In this document: positions 47,001 to 58,720 of the stretch, one piece after another
Layout of the letters: each line of letters starts with the position of its first letter
Position numbering within the stretch: position 1 is the first letter of the stretch
Assembly: GCA_951213105.1 (NCBI GenBank)
Contig: OX578135.1
Location: 164,083,250-164,147,249 of the forward strand
DNA from: Amaurobius ferox
Lineage: Eukaryota; Arthropoda; Arachnida; Araneae; Amaurobiidae
Direction: 5' to 3'
Length of the DNA: 64,000 nucleotides
The notes under the pieces: generated by a model
Databases searched by the model: none
What the model was told of the DNA's origin: nothing
Seen by the model: only the letters and a program-made list of their open reading frames with translations
Made by a program: the position numbers and the translations under genes

Positions 47001-48230
47001 GGGAAGAATGCCTGTGATGGAAGTAGGAGGTACTATAAAAAGGGAAGCGGCAAAAGCAAGCTTGCAAAGAGCTTACGAAAATCAGAACCTTACCCCCCAT
47101 AAGATTTATAAGATTTCCCTTAAGATTTATATTATTTTGCTGTGGAGAAAATCAAAGGAATATCCTACATTTTTATTTCAACGGAGGAAGTGAAATTAAA
47201 TGAAAAAGTGTTGAAACCTAGATTTGAAAGATGTAAATCCGTACCTCAAACGAGAGAAAAGCACAGACTTTTACCTTTCAGCAAATCCACCATAAGATGT
47301 TGCCAAACATCTATATCTTTGGAATATGTAGATATCCCAGTAGTAACTTGTATTTATGATAAACATGAATGGCGTACTGAAATTTTAAAAATGTGTTTTG
47401 TAAATGAAGACCTGTATCTGCAATCTTCTAGCCACGAGGTCCAAGAATTTCTTTCCAAAGCCCTGAGAAAACACACGCCTCTGGAACTTCATACACTTAA
47501 GAGAACAGAGCTACCAGATTTCTGACAAACTCTGTAATAATATATCACGACTGTACAATGATTATTTTTAATAAAAGGTATCAAACTTTATGGATAAGTG
47601 AAAATTAAGATTTGCTACTTTTAGGACTTACTCATCGCTCCATATCAATAAAACCAGAAAAGTCTCAAACCCCAAATTTTTACTATAATTAGTTATTATA
47701 TAGTGTTTGATTCTCTGCAAGTTTCAGATTTTTCCCGGTTTTCCCACCAGAGATATTAAGGTTAAAATATTTGTAAATTTGAAAAAGTCGCCACGTTTGG
47801 GACATAATAAAATAAAAAGGAGAAAGTTTTCAGTCTTAAAATTGCTCCCTTCATTATTTTTAAAAAGCCTAAAATCTGCCTTTTTAGCTAAACTGGTGCT
47901 GAATTTCAACGCTAAATTTCAGCCACCCAGGTTACAGTTACACAAACATTACAATAGCATGAAATGTATACCACTTCAAGGTCAGTAAAATAGTTTTTAT
48001 TCCAAGTATCTAACTCTTTTGAGTTCCAAGATATTTAAATATGCTTGAATCAAATTTGGAGTCCGCCATGTTGAAAAATGGCTGTAATAAAAAAAATACG
48101 ATCTGGATGAAAAAAAATTTTAAAAATAGTTTTTCGTCTGCTGAAATATGTAGGAATATTTGAGTAAAATATAAAAATTTTTAAAAATGGTCATGCAGCC
48201 ACCAATGGGTGATTCTATATGGAATAACTC
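44001..48230 (+). mobile_element. DNA transposon with ~650-bp terminal inverted repeats
   Basis: The ends share TTATTCCAT and a long inverted similarity: left arm about 44001-44690, right arm about 47590-48230. Recognisable paired blocks are CTCAAATATTC(T/C)TACATATTTC, GGAACTCAAAAGAGTTAGATACTTGG and AAAAATTTGG(T/G)GTTTGAGACTTTTC. The central 2.4 kb encodes a broken transposase of a family often labelled uncharacterised. Terminal target duplications could not be fixed. Long arms and the protein suggest a Sola-like or other rare DDE superfamily; the assignment is tentative. Confidence 0.7.
45152..47525 (+). pseudogene. transposase of a rare DDE-type DNA transposon, frameshifted
   Basis: Pieces in several frames form one protein. 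The N-terminus (45152-45574) has a Cys/His cluster (TICKYHEKKF, MCCGPF, LCRTCYKN) that may bind zinc. A middle piece (45930-46361) has KRLIPSNLRELYAHFKS and GTHTVCVCVHHQN. 46351-46890 has KQWVITDRANL, then IVLADFAENYSFIIQDE with a likely catalytic Asp, and ATLHPFVYYF. From 46893 comes DAEWIFFATAHGKNACDG, and a C-terminal piece ends at 47525. At least five frame changes or stops occur. Where related proteins, as I recall them, have FSDG, this copy reads FSNG (46870-46890), followed by two stops. I recognise the family as a transposase but cannot name the superfamily securely. Confidence 0.7.
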
Positions 48231-48336
48231 CGGACCTTCATTCACACAAGATGTAAAATTATTAAATTAAAATCGTTTTCATATCTAAATTGAACATAAA
48301 AAATTTCGAAGTTTAAAAAATTTAATAATTTAAAAC

Positions 48337-48675
48337 AAGACTTTTCTTAAACAATAAACCTCAAACTTTTTTTAAGAAAACACGCTTGATTCTTTAATGC
48401 ATAGTCATTTAAATTATACTCTTTATCGTGGTATTGTCTCATTTCAACATCTTCTGACTCGAATGAGCAATTGTTATAGAAAAAAAAATCTGAGGCCGAC
48501 AGCCTGTTAACATCAGATTTTTTTTTTCTGCAATTGCTCATTCGAGTCGGAAGATGTTGAAATGAGGCAATACCATGATAAAGGGTGTAATTTAAATGAC
48601 TATGCATTAAAGAATCATCAAGCGAGTTTTTTTTTTAAAAAAAAGGTTTGAGGTTTAGTGTTTAAGAAAAGACTT
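48337..48675. mobile_element. foldback element, 339 bp
   Basis: Arms of about 155 bp beginning AAGACTTTTCTTAAAC are inverted repeats around a ~35-bp centre. They share the CATTTCAACATCTTC(T/C)GACTCGAATGAGCAATTG block. No protein. It lies 100 bp beyond the long-TIR transposon. Confidence 0.8.
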
Positions 48676-51067
48676 AACAGTACATCACTTTCCCTATATA
48701 ATGAAATAATTTACTTCTGTTCTGTGACAGTGAAAAAATGATGTATGGTCCACGGCATAGTGTTTTTAACGTTGAATTGTACATTGGTGCTTTTTTGGAT
48801 GACAACATGTAAAACTATTTCGAAGTACTCGATTAACTTATATTTCGTGCAATTTTTAATTGGCAGCTAAATATATTGATAGTATCTGAAATAAGCAATA
48901 GATTCCATATATTAAAATATTTTAATATTTCATAATTTTCCCAGTCCTTTTTGTTGACTTAGTTCCATTTTTGCAATTTTAACGATATTTTCGTCAATCT
49001 GAGGAGACATTTCGTTAAATTAGTTGCCAAATTTATCGCCAAGCGTTATCGACAAACGGAGAGAACAGTATTTCTTATATATAAATGACTGTTACCGAAT
49101 TGTTAGTCGTTAAAATATAAAGCCATCGTATAAAGTATCTTCTCTCGTGAATGGAACAAACTATAGATCCTTGTGAATGATGGTAACAAATTTATCACAT
49201 ATTACATATGAGAAGTGAACAAACATATTTCACAATAGTTAATACTTTTTTTTGATAAATTGATTCGGGGTAAAAAAAAAACAATAGTTCATACTAGCGT
49301 TCTAAAGTTTGTGCCAATCTCTTTTTAATGAAGAATTACAGAAAAAAATGGTTATTTACGTAACACAATAGAAGGGTCCGATCTTTTTAAAACGTCATTT
49401 GAAAATTTATTAGTCTACCGAACATTCGATTGCGTTTAAAATCAATAGGCTTCCCATATTCATGAATTGTAATTTTTGTATCAAATTTCGTTCAAAACGC
49501 TCCATTCGTTCTTGAGATATCGTTTCCACAGACTCTCTCTCACATACACATACAAAGACATCTTGTCTAACGATCGATTCGAGTTCAGGGATGCTTGAAA
49601 CGTGCTTTTGCGTCGAAAACTCGAATTCGTCACAATACTTTCTCTATCCATTATAAAAACTATGTATAAGGAAGTGTAAGGGAAAGCAATAAAACAGTTG
49701 AAACAAAAAGTCACAATACGAAATTGAAACTTCAGTTGTAGAGGAATGGTCAGCTTTTCAAATATTCACAACAGCTGTATAACATAACCAGTCCGCGTTC
49801 TGACAAAATAAAAAGGATTATAACAAAAGGTTTACTATACATAACTTCATTCAAAGATAAAAATGGAATTGCATATCAATATTTGTTAAAACATTGGAGC
49901 AGTTATCCATTTCTGCTGAAACATTGGGGCGTTAATCTGAGGGTATTTTATGAAATAGAAATAATATCTGAAGGTTATCCGAAGGTATTTTATGAAAAGA
50001 ATAATTGCCCCTTTAATAAAAAGTTAAACGGAAATTCAGTCAAAAGAAAAAAAAAGTCAGTGAAAAAAACATTTTATTCAAGCGTTCGACTTGCATTCAT
50101 GGATATTACATTCGCTATGTAAAAATGACATTTGAATAAATAGAGCTTCAGTTTCTGTTCAAGTTCATTCAAAACAGATAAACAGTAAATGTAATCACTT
50201 GCACACAATATGCTATTAAAAATTTATTTCAGTAATGAAAATTTAGGCTTGGTAAATTAAATCAGTTTACGCCTTTACAAGTTTGAGATACTTGCTTTGA
50301 AGCCATAAATTTTACACAAAGATCTAGATTTGCAGAATTGAACGGACTTAAAAATTTAAAAAGCAATCTGATACTGTTCAATCATTTACCATTTATCTAT
50401 AAATATATTTGGATTGCATTAAAATCACTCTTGAATTAAAATTGTAAAGTCGTGTAAACCAGCAACTATAAAGGCTATACCATCAAACTATATGCAACAC
50501 TGAAAAAGAACGCTTTTAACAAAACAAGAATAGATGGAACAATGTATTGTAAACAATGTAGCCTTAAGTTACAGCCGATGCTATAGCGATTATATTATTG
50601 TGATATATTCATACTTCATATCATCGTGATTCCAATTACTTTGTGGAAAACAAAATACAAAATTGCATAACATCATACATTCTGGATTCTCACTGTCTCA
50701 AAATAAATAGTTGCCTAATTATTGCGGTATTTGCTTAATGTGATTATTAGGTCTAAAATTGTTGATGTCTATACAGAAACATTTATTTTCGTAGAGTTAA
50801 ATATTAGAAACAATTTAAAACAAAAATAATGATATCACTTTCTTTTAGCTGACGTAATAAATTGTGCAGCCAGTTTCTTAAAGGAAAAAGGCTATAATAA
50901 AATGAAGATAATAGTTTCAGTTGCTCTATAGCAATGAATTGAATTTCGCATGCATCATTTCCTCATCTGGACAGTATTTACGTATTAACAAAACTCTTTC
51001 GCGTATTAACAAACTTTATTTCTTAACCTGCTAAAAATATCAAAATTCACGTAACAAAATCACATTT
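48676..51067. other. AT-rich stretch with an inverted family B copy
   Basis: Family B runs inverted at about 49130-49660, as shown by the AAAACTCGAATTCGTCACAA and CATTCGTTCTTGAGATATCG blocks. The rest shows no gene. Confidence 0.45.
49130..49660 (-). mobile_element. family B interspersed repeat, inverted copy
   Basis: On the minus strand it reads AAAGTATTGTGACGAATTCG, then GCACGTTTCAAGCATCCCTG and ATCTCAAGAACGAATGGAGC, parallel to the copies at 41750 and 56500. Confidence 0.5.
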
Positions 51068-51416
51068 TTAGTTCTCTATCAAAGAAAAGTATTTTTCACC
51101 CAATTTGTTCACATAAGAGACTCGGCCATTACAATTTCCCGCCATCGACGACTTTGGAACGTTGGTCTGAAGTTCTTCCGCATTTTCTGGCTGCGCCAAT
51201 CTTTGCTTTCTCAAACGAGTCACCAATTTTTCGATGCTGGAATATCGGTAACCCTCCTTTTCTACGAGCTTCGTCTCTGCTTTGCATTGCTCAAGGCGTT
51301 CGTAGAAATTTTTAAAGCATTTTTTCCTTTTCGGCGCCTTAGAGCTTTCTATCAGCCTTTCTGCCATCTTGAATTCTGTAACAGCTTTCCGCTTTTTAGC
51401 AGCGCCTGCAGAATTT
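51068..51416 (-). CDS. candidate 3' exon of an unknown host gene
   Basis: The minus-strand frame is open from 51416 to the stop at 51068 (115 codons, with an internal Met at 51367 that would give 99 residues). It is much richer in GC than the surroundings and reads as a basic, helical, soluble protein: AAKKRKAVTEF, APKRKKCFKNFYERLEQ, KLVTRLRKQRLAQ, ending YFSLIEN. CTTAG just upstream of 51416 could be a splice acceptor. I do not recognise the family. It directly abuts the palindrome at 51423. It could instead be a retrocopy or chance. Confidence 0.35.
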
Positions 51417-51422
51417 CTAAGA

Positions 51423-51668
51423 TATGTTCAGAAGTCAAGCTCGGCCGCCCCGGTAGAACAGTTGAGTCAGCATTAGCTAATTAAATTTCTCTAAATAATC
51501 CATTTTGTGACGTTTCAATCCCACGGCCATGCATGGCCGTGTTCAGAATTGACGCCAGAGGCGATCGGAGGATTGAAACGTCACAAAATGGATCATTTAG
51601 AGAAATTTAATTGGCTAATGCTGACTCAACTGTCGTACCGGGGAGACCGAGCTTGACTTCTGAACATA
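51423..51668. mobile_element. foldback element with 99-bp arms
   Basis: Arms 51423-51521 and 51570-51668 are inverted repeats of equal length, with about five differences, sharing GAGTCAGCATTAGC and CATTTTGTGACGTTTCAATCC. The 48-bp centre contains a perfect 20-bp palindrome at 51522-51541. No clear target duplication. Confidence 0.8.
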
Positions 51669-52679
51669 GCTTTAATGAAGTGTTGAAGGATGCCAACTGA
51701 GCGTAGTCAAATTCTGCTTTTGAAGGTAAGATATGTGATTGTATGTACTTACAGTATATATTTTTATACATAAAATATTTTAATCGTATACTTGCGTCAA
51801 ATTTAACTTGACTGTAGAGAGGTATAGGAAAAATTATGAACCCCCGCTAATGGACGAGAATCCTTTTTTTTTTAAAACTGCAATAGGTAAGAAGATGAAA
51901 ATTTGCATAAAAACATAAAATTGAACACAAATGTGCGGAATAACAATTTCAATAATTAAAACGAACTGTAACAGGGTAAAACGTCCATTTTTAAACCGCG
52001 CATGCTCACAACGCTTTGAATAACGAGTAAACTTTTAAACAGCTAATCAAAGCTGTGCACTTGCATATATTGTGATTTAAACGTGCTTCTGTATATTAAA
52101 TACTTTTTTGCGACTTGAATGTGTTCCCTTGATTTCACTGTTTTCCTGTATTCTAATGCGTTTAAGGGGACGGTAGATGTTGGAATTTTTTTCATTTATT
52201 TATTGACTTTGACACATGAAAATTTGTAAAAATATTCCTCTTAGCATTACTATATAAAATACCATTAAATGTTTTTCAATTTTGTTATAATTTTGTATTT
52301 CTTTTTTAAATTTCATTTTTTTTAACAAAAATTTGAAAATGCTCCTTGCGTGCCATTTGTTCACATTTTTTATTCATTTTGCATTATGATCACTCTAAAA
52401 CACATTACAAATTTGGGTATTTATTTTTAAATCCTTTAGAAAGTCAATTTTAAATATTTTTTTGCATTGAAACTTAATTTTTATCATTTAATTAGGTTCT
52501 TATTCATTTTTAATTACCTTAATGAAGCCCAATTATAAAATGCATACCTAGTTTCATTAAAAGGTATGAAAGGTGTCTTCTTGCCAAATTTCACGCATCT
52601 CAAACAAAAATTAAGACGCATGGAGCATTTTAAAAATGTAAAACTTTTGAAAATTCCGTTTCGAAAAAAATGCATTTAA
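51669..52679. other. AT-rich stretch, no gene seen
   Basis: Low-complexity AT-rich sequence without coding character or a recognised repeat. Confidence 0.5.
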
Positions 52680-52855
52680 CCTTTTGCTTGCGGGTAGAAC
52701 AGCGTCCATCTCAACCGGAGAACCTCCCAAAAAGACAGGTATTTGACATACCCTATCCCAAACAGTTCGATCCCCCTTTGCAGGCATTGGCGTCCATGGA
52801 AATCGCCGACAGAAACATTGCACCTGCTAGCAGCAGGTGCAATGTTTCTGTCGGC
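52680..52855. mobile_element. piggyBac-type MITE, partial, ending in a palindrome
   Basis: It starts CCTTTTGCTTGCGGGT directly after TTAA (52676-52679) and follows the left half of the MITE at 58265 for about 120 bp, including AACAGTTCGATCCCCCTTTG. The right arm is missing; a perfect stem of 24 bp with a 3-base loop (52805-52855) stands in its place. Confidence 0.65.
52805..52855. repeat. 51-bp perfect palindrome
   Basis: Arms 52805-52828 and 52832-52855 are exact 24-bp inverted repeats starting GCCGACAGAAACATTGCACC, with loop AGC. Confidence 0.95.
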
Positions 52856-53156
52856 TTTGTTTGTTATGCAATGTTTGTTTATTCTTCTAATTTCATAATT
52901 ATTTATTAAATTAAGTTCTAATTTTCAAATCTTTCACAGCTGGCATACTTCGTATGCGCGAGTCCATTCAGAGTCCGGCGATTTGCTAGTATAGCACAGT
53001 CCAACTGTTAAACGTTATTATTAAAAACTATAATTTTGTTGTATGAAACCCAATCGTTTGAGCTCAAATCAACCGGATTCTTATAATTAAATTTAAAAAA
53101 TTAAAGGCGTGGTTTTTCATATTTCAATAAAAAATAGTGCTCTGTATCATATATTC

Positions 53157-53312
53157 AAAATGAATTCTGGTACTATGGAAACCCAATGTACGCATAAAGG
53201 GCATATGAAGACAAAACTGGATAAAAAACCGGTGATAGCTTTCCCAGTGTATTCAAATGAACCATGCCTGTATAGTGACGACCAGGGTATGTACTCATGT
53301 ACCGGTTGTTAA
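53157..53312 (+). CDS. candidate small coding exon or gene (unknown)
   Basis: From ATG at 53160 a 50-residue frame reads MNSGTMETQCTHKGHMK, a VIAFPVYSNEPCLYSDD stretch and ends MYSCTGC, with five cysteines or histidines in short range. A GTATGT donor-like site lies at 53287-53292. The composition is more codon-like than the flanks. I do not recognise it and the call is weak. Confidence 0.2.
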   Translation, partial: KMNSGTMETQCTHKGHMKTKLDKKPVIAFPVYSNEPCLYSDDQGMYSCTGC

Positions 53313-53663
53313 AACAAGAGTTATCCCGGGCATGACTGCCTTAATTTTTGTTACAAGGATCTGGACACGCATGTAATGTCACGGAAATAGTAAACGCGCG
53401 CATTTTGCTCTCTGGTTCTTTGGAGAGACCGAGAATCTTTTAGGACGTCACTGAGGAAGGTGTGCTGCGCAGGTTCTTTACTTCTGGATATTACCTACCA
53501 CTTCAAAATTAACAAACAATTATTAATTGTAATAATGGGAAAACTTGCTGTGTTTTGGCAGCGACTCTCCAAGATGTCCCTGGTTCGTGGCGTCACAACT
53601 GACAAAAATGGCTCGGCGACGTCAGGCTGACAACTTTTTGATTGGTTGCCGGGCTGATCGCCC

Positions 53664-54071
53664 AACCTTATATTAAAAAACCTTGTATTAAACAATTTTA
53701 AGGTATGACATATGATGAGTGCCGGTTGTTAAATTGTGATGAATACATGAAAACAAACATAGATCAACGTTCGTTAATTTAAAATTTTCGAAATCAAAGA
53801 TCGACATCTATATGACTTTGGATCGCAACATATAGTGTACGGCAATAGAACGAATGATATAGTTTGAAAACCTTATATTAAAGAACCTTGTATTAAACAA
53901 TTTTAAGGTATGACATATGATGAGTGCCGGTTATTAAATTGTGATGAATACATGAAAACAAACATAGATAAACGTTTGTTAATTTAAAATTTTCGAAATC
54001 AAAGATCGACATCTATGACTTTGGATCGCAACATATAGTGTACGGCAATAGAACGAACGATATAGTTTGAA
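53664..54071. repeat. 205-bp tandem duplication
   Basis: Two direct copies starting AACCTTATATTAAA at 53664 and 53869, about 97% identical (for example ATCTATATGAC versus ATCTATGAC, CAACGTTCG versus AAACGTTTG). No coding content. Confidence 0.93.
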
Positions 54072-55072
54072 AGGCCTGATGACTTTTCTAAGCTTCGCAG
54101 CATACCGTATGCCAAAATTTTAGCAGTTCATCATATAATGTGTGGCACCACATTTAAAGTATGGTAAATATTGTTCTTTTTCTTAGAAGTGGATATGAAT
54201 ATATTATGCGGCTAATAAAATTTAAATACATTGTAAACAAGTTTTGAAATTAGGTTGGATTTATGCTTTACTGTGTTAGGAAAAACTGTTCAGAATTTTT
54301 TTTTTACGATATCTTTCATTTTTATTAAGGAACATTTTAAAATTGAGCAAAACAATTATCAGTATTGATACCGAAAAGAAAAACGAATCTTGATTTTAAT
54401 TTTGAAAAATTCAAGTAACTAACAATTTCAAGGTGCATGGGGATTTTGATGAAAAAAAAATATTGTCTTACAACGCATTTTTAAATTAAGAAACTGGAAA
54501 TATAAAAAAGTGCTGAAAAAACATGTAACAAAATTCAAATTATTTAAGCTAAAATTATATTTTGTACCACTATAAAAAGAAAATGTTTAGATTTCTATAG
54601 TTAAATTTCGATTTCTGAAATAGTATTTTGCCCTTAAAAGGTTTAAGGCCGGCTTAAAAGGTTTCCGAAACGCCTCCTCCTGGCGATATGACCACATCTG
54701 GCCTAAGGTTGCTAACTATTCAGTATACATACCGCGGAAGGAAAAAAAAATATTGTTTAGATTGTTCATTATTTAACAGAAATATTTGTAAAAATTCTTC
54801 TTTTTTGCTGTTTGTATTTACTTTCCAAAATTGTTCTAAAGCATTGTGTGAAGGCTTTATTTTAATAGAGGTGCAACTCCATTTTCATTCATTTCGAGAT
54901 ATCGAGTTTTAAAGTTAAATGAGGAAAGAAAATTCAGGAGTTCAAATATTTTCGAAAACGAATGGCCCTTACTTAGTTGGTGCAGGTTAAGTTTTCTGTC
55001 TATGGTTTGATTGAGTTTATGAAAATTGAGTGCCTTATATGCCAATAGAAAAGGGCGCAAAGGAGATGTACC
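54072..55072. other. AT-rich stretch, no gene seen
   Basis: No coding region or clear repeat is recognised. Confidence 0.5.
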
Positions 55073-56149
55073 CCTTCTAAAATGCGATACATTCCTCGGT
55101 AATATTTAAAAAATTATCATAATACTACAATAATTTATTATATTTGAAAACTTCATCGAAAAGAAATGAAATTCATTCAAATGACGTCATCGAAATATAA
55201 CACGCCTGGCTGTCTCTATAAAAGCAGCATTTCATTCATAAACTTTTTTCCATTCATTTCATTCATCACAATATTATTATAATTTATTTTATTTAAAACT
55301 TAATGGAGGAACAAGTAATTAAACTCTATGCTTAAAACTTCATCGAAAAAATCGTCCTTCTCCCTGTTAAATCAATGAATATTTCATTCATATCAGCTAT
55401 ATTGCAGACTCCATGAGCTAAATAATTTTGCGTTAAAGAAATGCAGCAATTCTTATACAACTCATTCTATATCAATTGCTGTTTACATTTTCTGTAAGTG
55501 AAAATTAGGCTTCGTTGTAGAAATAATCAAAGTTTGATGATCATTTAAACTCAAATATATTGTCATTGCGTTGTTTCAGTATGGATGCACAGAATTTAAG
55601 CAAAAATAAAGTGGTTTTAGGATGGATACAACACTAAATGTGAATTAAAAATAACTTTAAAAATCACGATTTTGACACAAGCTGGATGCTATATTTTATT
55701 TTGAAGTGGGTCACGTGATAACTTCGTATAATGGTCACGTGAGCAAGCACCTCATATAAAAGGTGTAATTATTATTTTAATTTTTATTTAAAAAACTACT
55801 GAATATATTTTACTGAAATTTTTTTTATATATTTTATGGGAAAATTTGAATATTTTCTAAAATTTTCGGAGCAATTTGTGAATTTTAAATTCCCTTAAAA
55901 AATGTTTGAAAAATTAGGTCCCACAGGGTTCAACGTATTTCATTTTTTCAACCCGGGTTCAATCCAAAACGGATATTATCCATTTAGATTCTCATAGATC
56001 CTACAGACCGTCTGAACAACATACTAAAATTTCATTTTGATTAAGTTATTTTTACGGCAGTTATCGTGCTAACGGATAGACAGACAGACACGCAGACAGA
56101 CAGAATGTACAAAGTCATAAACACTTTTCAACTTTGTTGTAAAGTGTTA
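55073..56149 (+). mobile_element. family A non-autonomous element, 5'-truncated copy A7
   Basis: It starts inside the family sequence (CTAAAATGCGATACATTCCTC) and runs to the 3' microsatellite and hairpin ending GTTGTAAAGTGTT. No protein. Confidence 0.8.
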
Positions 56150-56499
56150 ATAAAAAAGAATATATCAACATGTGATTTAGAAATCTGACAACAGTGGAGG
56201 TATACAAGAGTAATATTTTAGTGAAAATCCTTTAGATTTCATTATAAAAGTGACACAAATTTTAGTATACAAATACTCTGTTACACCTCGTCTTTCACGA
56301 AGAGTGTTCGAGAGGAATATAAAATCAATGGCTAGTCGTAGAAGTAAAGTCAAATATGAAAAATAATCAGCAAACAGAGGAGAATTTAGATGTGAATATA
56401 CTTGCACCCATTCCCCCAGAACTGATAATTTCATAAAAATAGATGTTGGGTTACTTTTCTTTGTAATGTGCGATATATTCTTACTTTTCCTACGTATAT

Positions 56500-57640
56500 A
56501 TTATAATGTATAGGAAAAGTATTATGGTAGGATTGAAAATTTGAATTCAAATTTTCGGCGGAAGAGCACGTTTTAAGAATCCCTGAACTGGATTCAGAGT
56601 ATTCGAACGCTTTTGAGGCGGTGACGTCTGCGTGTGAGTGAACGTGGTATCTCACGAATAAAGCGTTTCAAATGCAATTTGGTACGATTATTACAACAAT
56701 CGGTTAACAATGAAACCCTAATTGATTTTAAATGCTATCATGTTTACGGAACACTTATAAATTTACAATCGAATCTTTGAAAAAAAAGAAAAAAAAAAAA
56801 AAAATTAAAGATCAGACTCTTTAATGATAATAAATAAGCAATAATTTCATATACGTAAATATTCATTATAGAAGAGCGCTTTTAAAGCGATACCTGTATA
56901 TGTGTCTATATGTATGGTCTGTGAGTCTGTATGTGATATCTTACGAACAGAGTCTTTCAAACGCAATTCAATTTCGATTATTACTAAAGATAATCAAAGA
57001 AAACACTAGTAATAAGTGAACGCTAGAAAGCATCGAATGGCAGGACCCCGTCCTCATAATTTCCAAATGAATATTTGAAAGAGAAAAATCTTTTAAAAAT
57101 CAAGACCTTCAATAAGGATAAATAAATAATAGTTTCATCCGTAATTTTTCATTAGAAAACGAATGACGCAAACTTTAGAACACTTAGTATGAACCATTCT
57201 CGAGATGTTGCACTTTATTAAACCAATTTTTGACAGAAATTACATAAAATTAAAAAAGTAGCAAGTATTATCCAATTCTATTAGGTTCACTTTCCACATG
57301 CAATATTATGCGGCCCAACTGTTAACATCATTCTCGTGTATTTAGTTCGCTCCATTCACGAGAGAAGGATACTTTTTGTAACAATCTTGCATTTTGATGC
57401 CCAAGAATACGCCAACAGCTATTTATTTCACAGGATATTAATTAAATGCCAATTGCATGTTGATGATGATTTTGTACGTGAGTATCGATTTGGACTCTGC
57501 TAAAAGCGCTAATTTTCAATTTAATATTAATTTAATACCAAAAACATTGTGCTTTGGATTTTGTATAAACCATTATTTCGCTTTGAAAAAGAAGTAAGGT
57601 CATTGCATTATGTAGGGAAAGTCATGTGCTGCATCCTGTT
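56500..57640 (+). mobile_element. family B interspersed repeat, compound copy
   Basis: AAAAGTATTATGGTAGGATTG and TATCTCACGAATAAAGCG at the start, a second related block from about 56880, and GGAAAGTCATGTGCTGC at the end match the other family B copies. It appears to be two overlapping copies. Confidence 0.45.
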
Positions 57641-58264
57641 TTTTTTTTTTTTTTATCATTGTGAGTCAGTTTTATTTAATTCACCACATGCACACAGCAT
57701 TAGTCCCGTCTTTCCTCTCACAGATTTACCTTTATATTTGAATTATTGAATTCGTTGGGGGATCGTTCAGTTACTTTTTTTTTTTTTTTAATTTTATCTG
57801 ACTCTTTATATTCAATCTGCCTTTGCCTTACTACATTCTATCTCTGGGCCTTGCCCACATTGAATGTTTTTCCTTCGCCGAAAAGCAGGTTGACTGTAGG
57901 AAGACGACAAACTTATATATACCGGAAACTTCAAATGAGATGTCAATATTTTACGAATTATTTTTTAATTATATTTCATTTATTTTTTGCACTTTTGTTG
58001 AAAATGAAATGTTATAAGAAAACCAGGTACATAAAATAATAAAAACTGACGTGCAATTCGAATTGTATAACACAATTTTGTAGAAAAATTTCTGTTTTGG
58101 AATATTTTCTGAAAGGTTTATTACGAAAATTGCGAGTAAAGGGTCCGATTTTGTAATATCGAAGTTTGGCCTTGAATGGGACGAATTCTTCCTCATTGAT
58201 TTTCAAAACCTCTTTATTATTAGACTGGTGTCCCATTAGGCATTAGAAAGGCGTCCTCTCTTAA
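57641..58264. other. AT-rich stretch, no gene seen
   Basis: Open frames here are short and unrelated to any family I know. Confidence 0.45.
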
Positions 58265-58561
58265 CCTTTTGCTTACGGGTGGGACAACGTCCATCCCAAA
58301 CGAAGAACCTCTCAAAAAGGCAGGTATTTCACGTTCCCTATCGCACCTTTCTGGTAGGTCGAACGGTCTAGGTCTCAACAACAACATACCCTATCTCAAA
58401 CAGTTCGATCCCCCTTTGCGGGCATTAGCGTCTATGGACGACATCGAACGGGACCTGTCCATGGACGAGATCGAACTGTTTGGGATAGGGTATGTTACAT
58501 ACCTGTCTTTTTGAGAGGTTCTTCGTTTGGGATGGACGTTGCCCCACCCGTAAGTAAAAGG
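58265..58561. mobile_element. piggyBac-type foldback MITE with a 46-bp SINE insert
   Basis: TTAA lies on both sides (58261-58264, 58562-58565). The ends CCTTTTGCTTAC and GTAAGTAAAAGG follow the piggyBac CCYT...ARGG pattern. The two halves are inverted repeats over more than 100 bp (ACGTCCATCCCAAACGAAGAACC and its complement). The left arm is split by a SINE tail at 58343-58388. Confidence 0.88.
58343..58388 (+). mobile_element. severely 5'-truncated SINE (46 bp)
   Basis: Only the SINE 3' end is present (TTTCTGGTAGGTCGAACGGT and on to CAACAACAAC). It sits between two CCCTATC copies (58336-58342, 58389-58395), consistent with a short target duplication. Confidence 0.8.
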
Positions 58562-58704
58562 TTAAGTCAGTTTTATAAACGGGGGAGAGGGGAAATAATC
58601 AGGATTGTTGCCGAGATATCCGACTATTATGTGAAATTCTTTGCTACTTTTTTATAGTGGCATAGAAGTAGCTAGGATCTCGGAAAATTAAAAAATGGGT
58701 GAGA

Positions 58705-58720
58705 GGGGGGGGGGGGGGGG
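58705..58720. repeat. G16 homopolymer
   Basis: Sixteen consecutive G. No gene lies between 58562 and 59243. Confidence 0.95.

Noticed and set aside
45152..47525. Functional multi-exon gene
   Set aside because: Frame changes are not bounded by splice sites, stops occur within homology, and long inverted repeats flank it; it is a decayed transposase.
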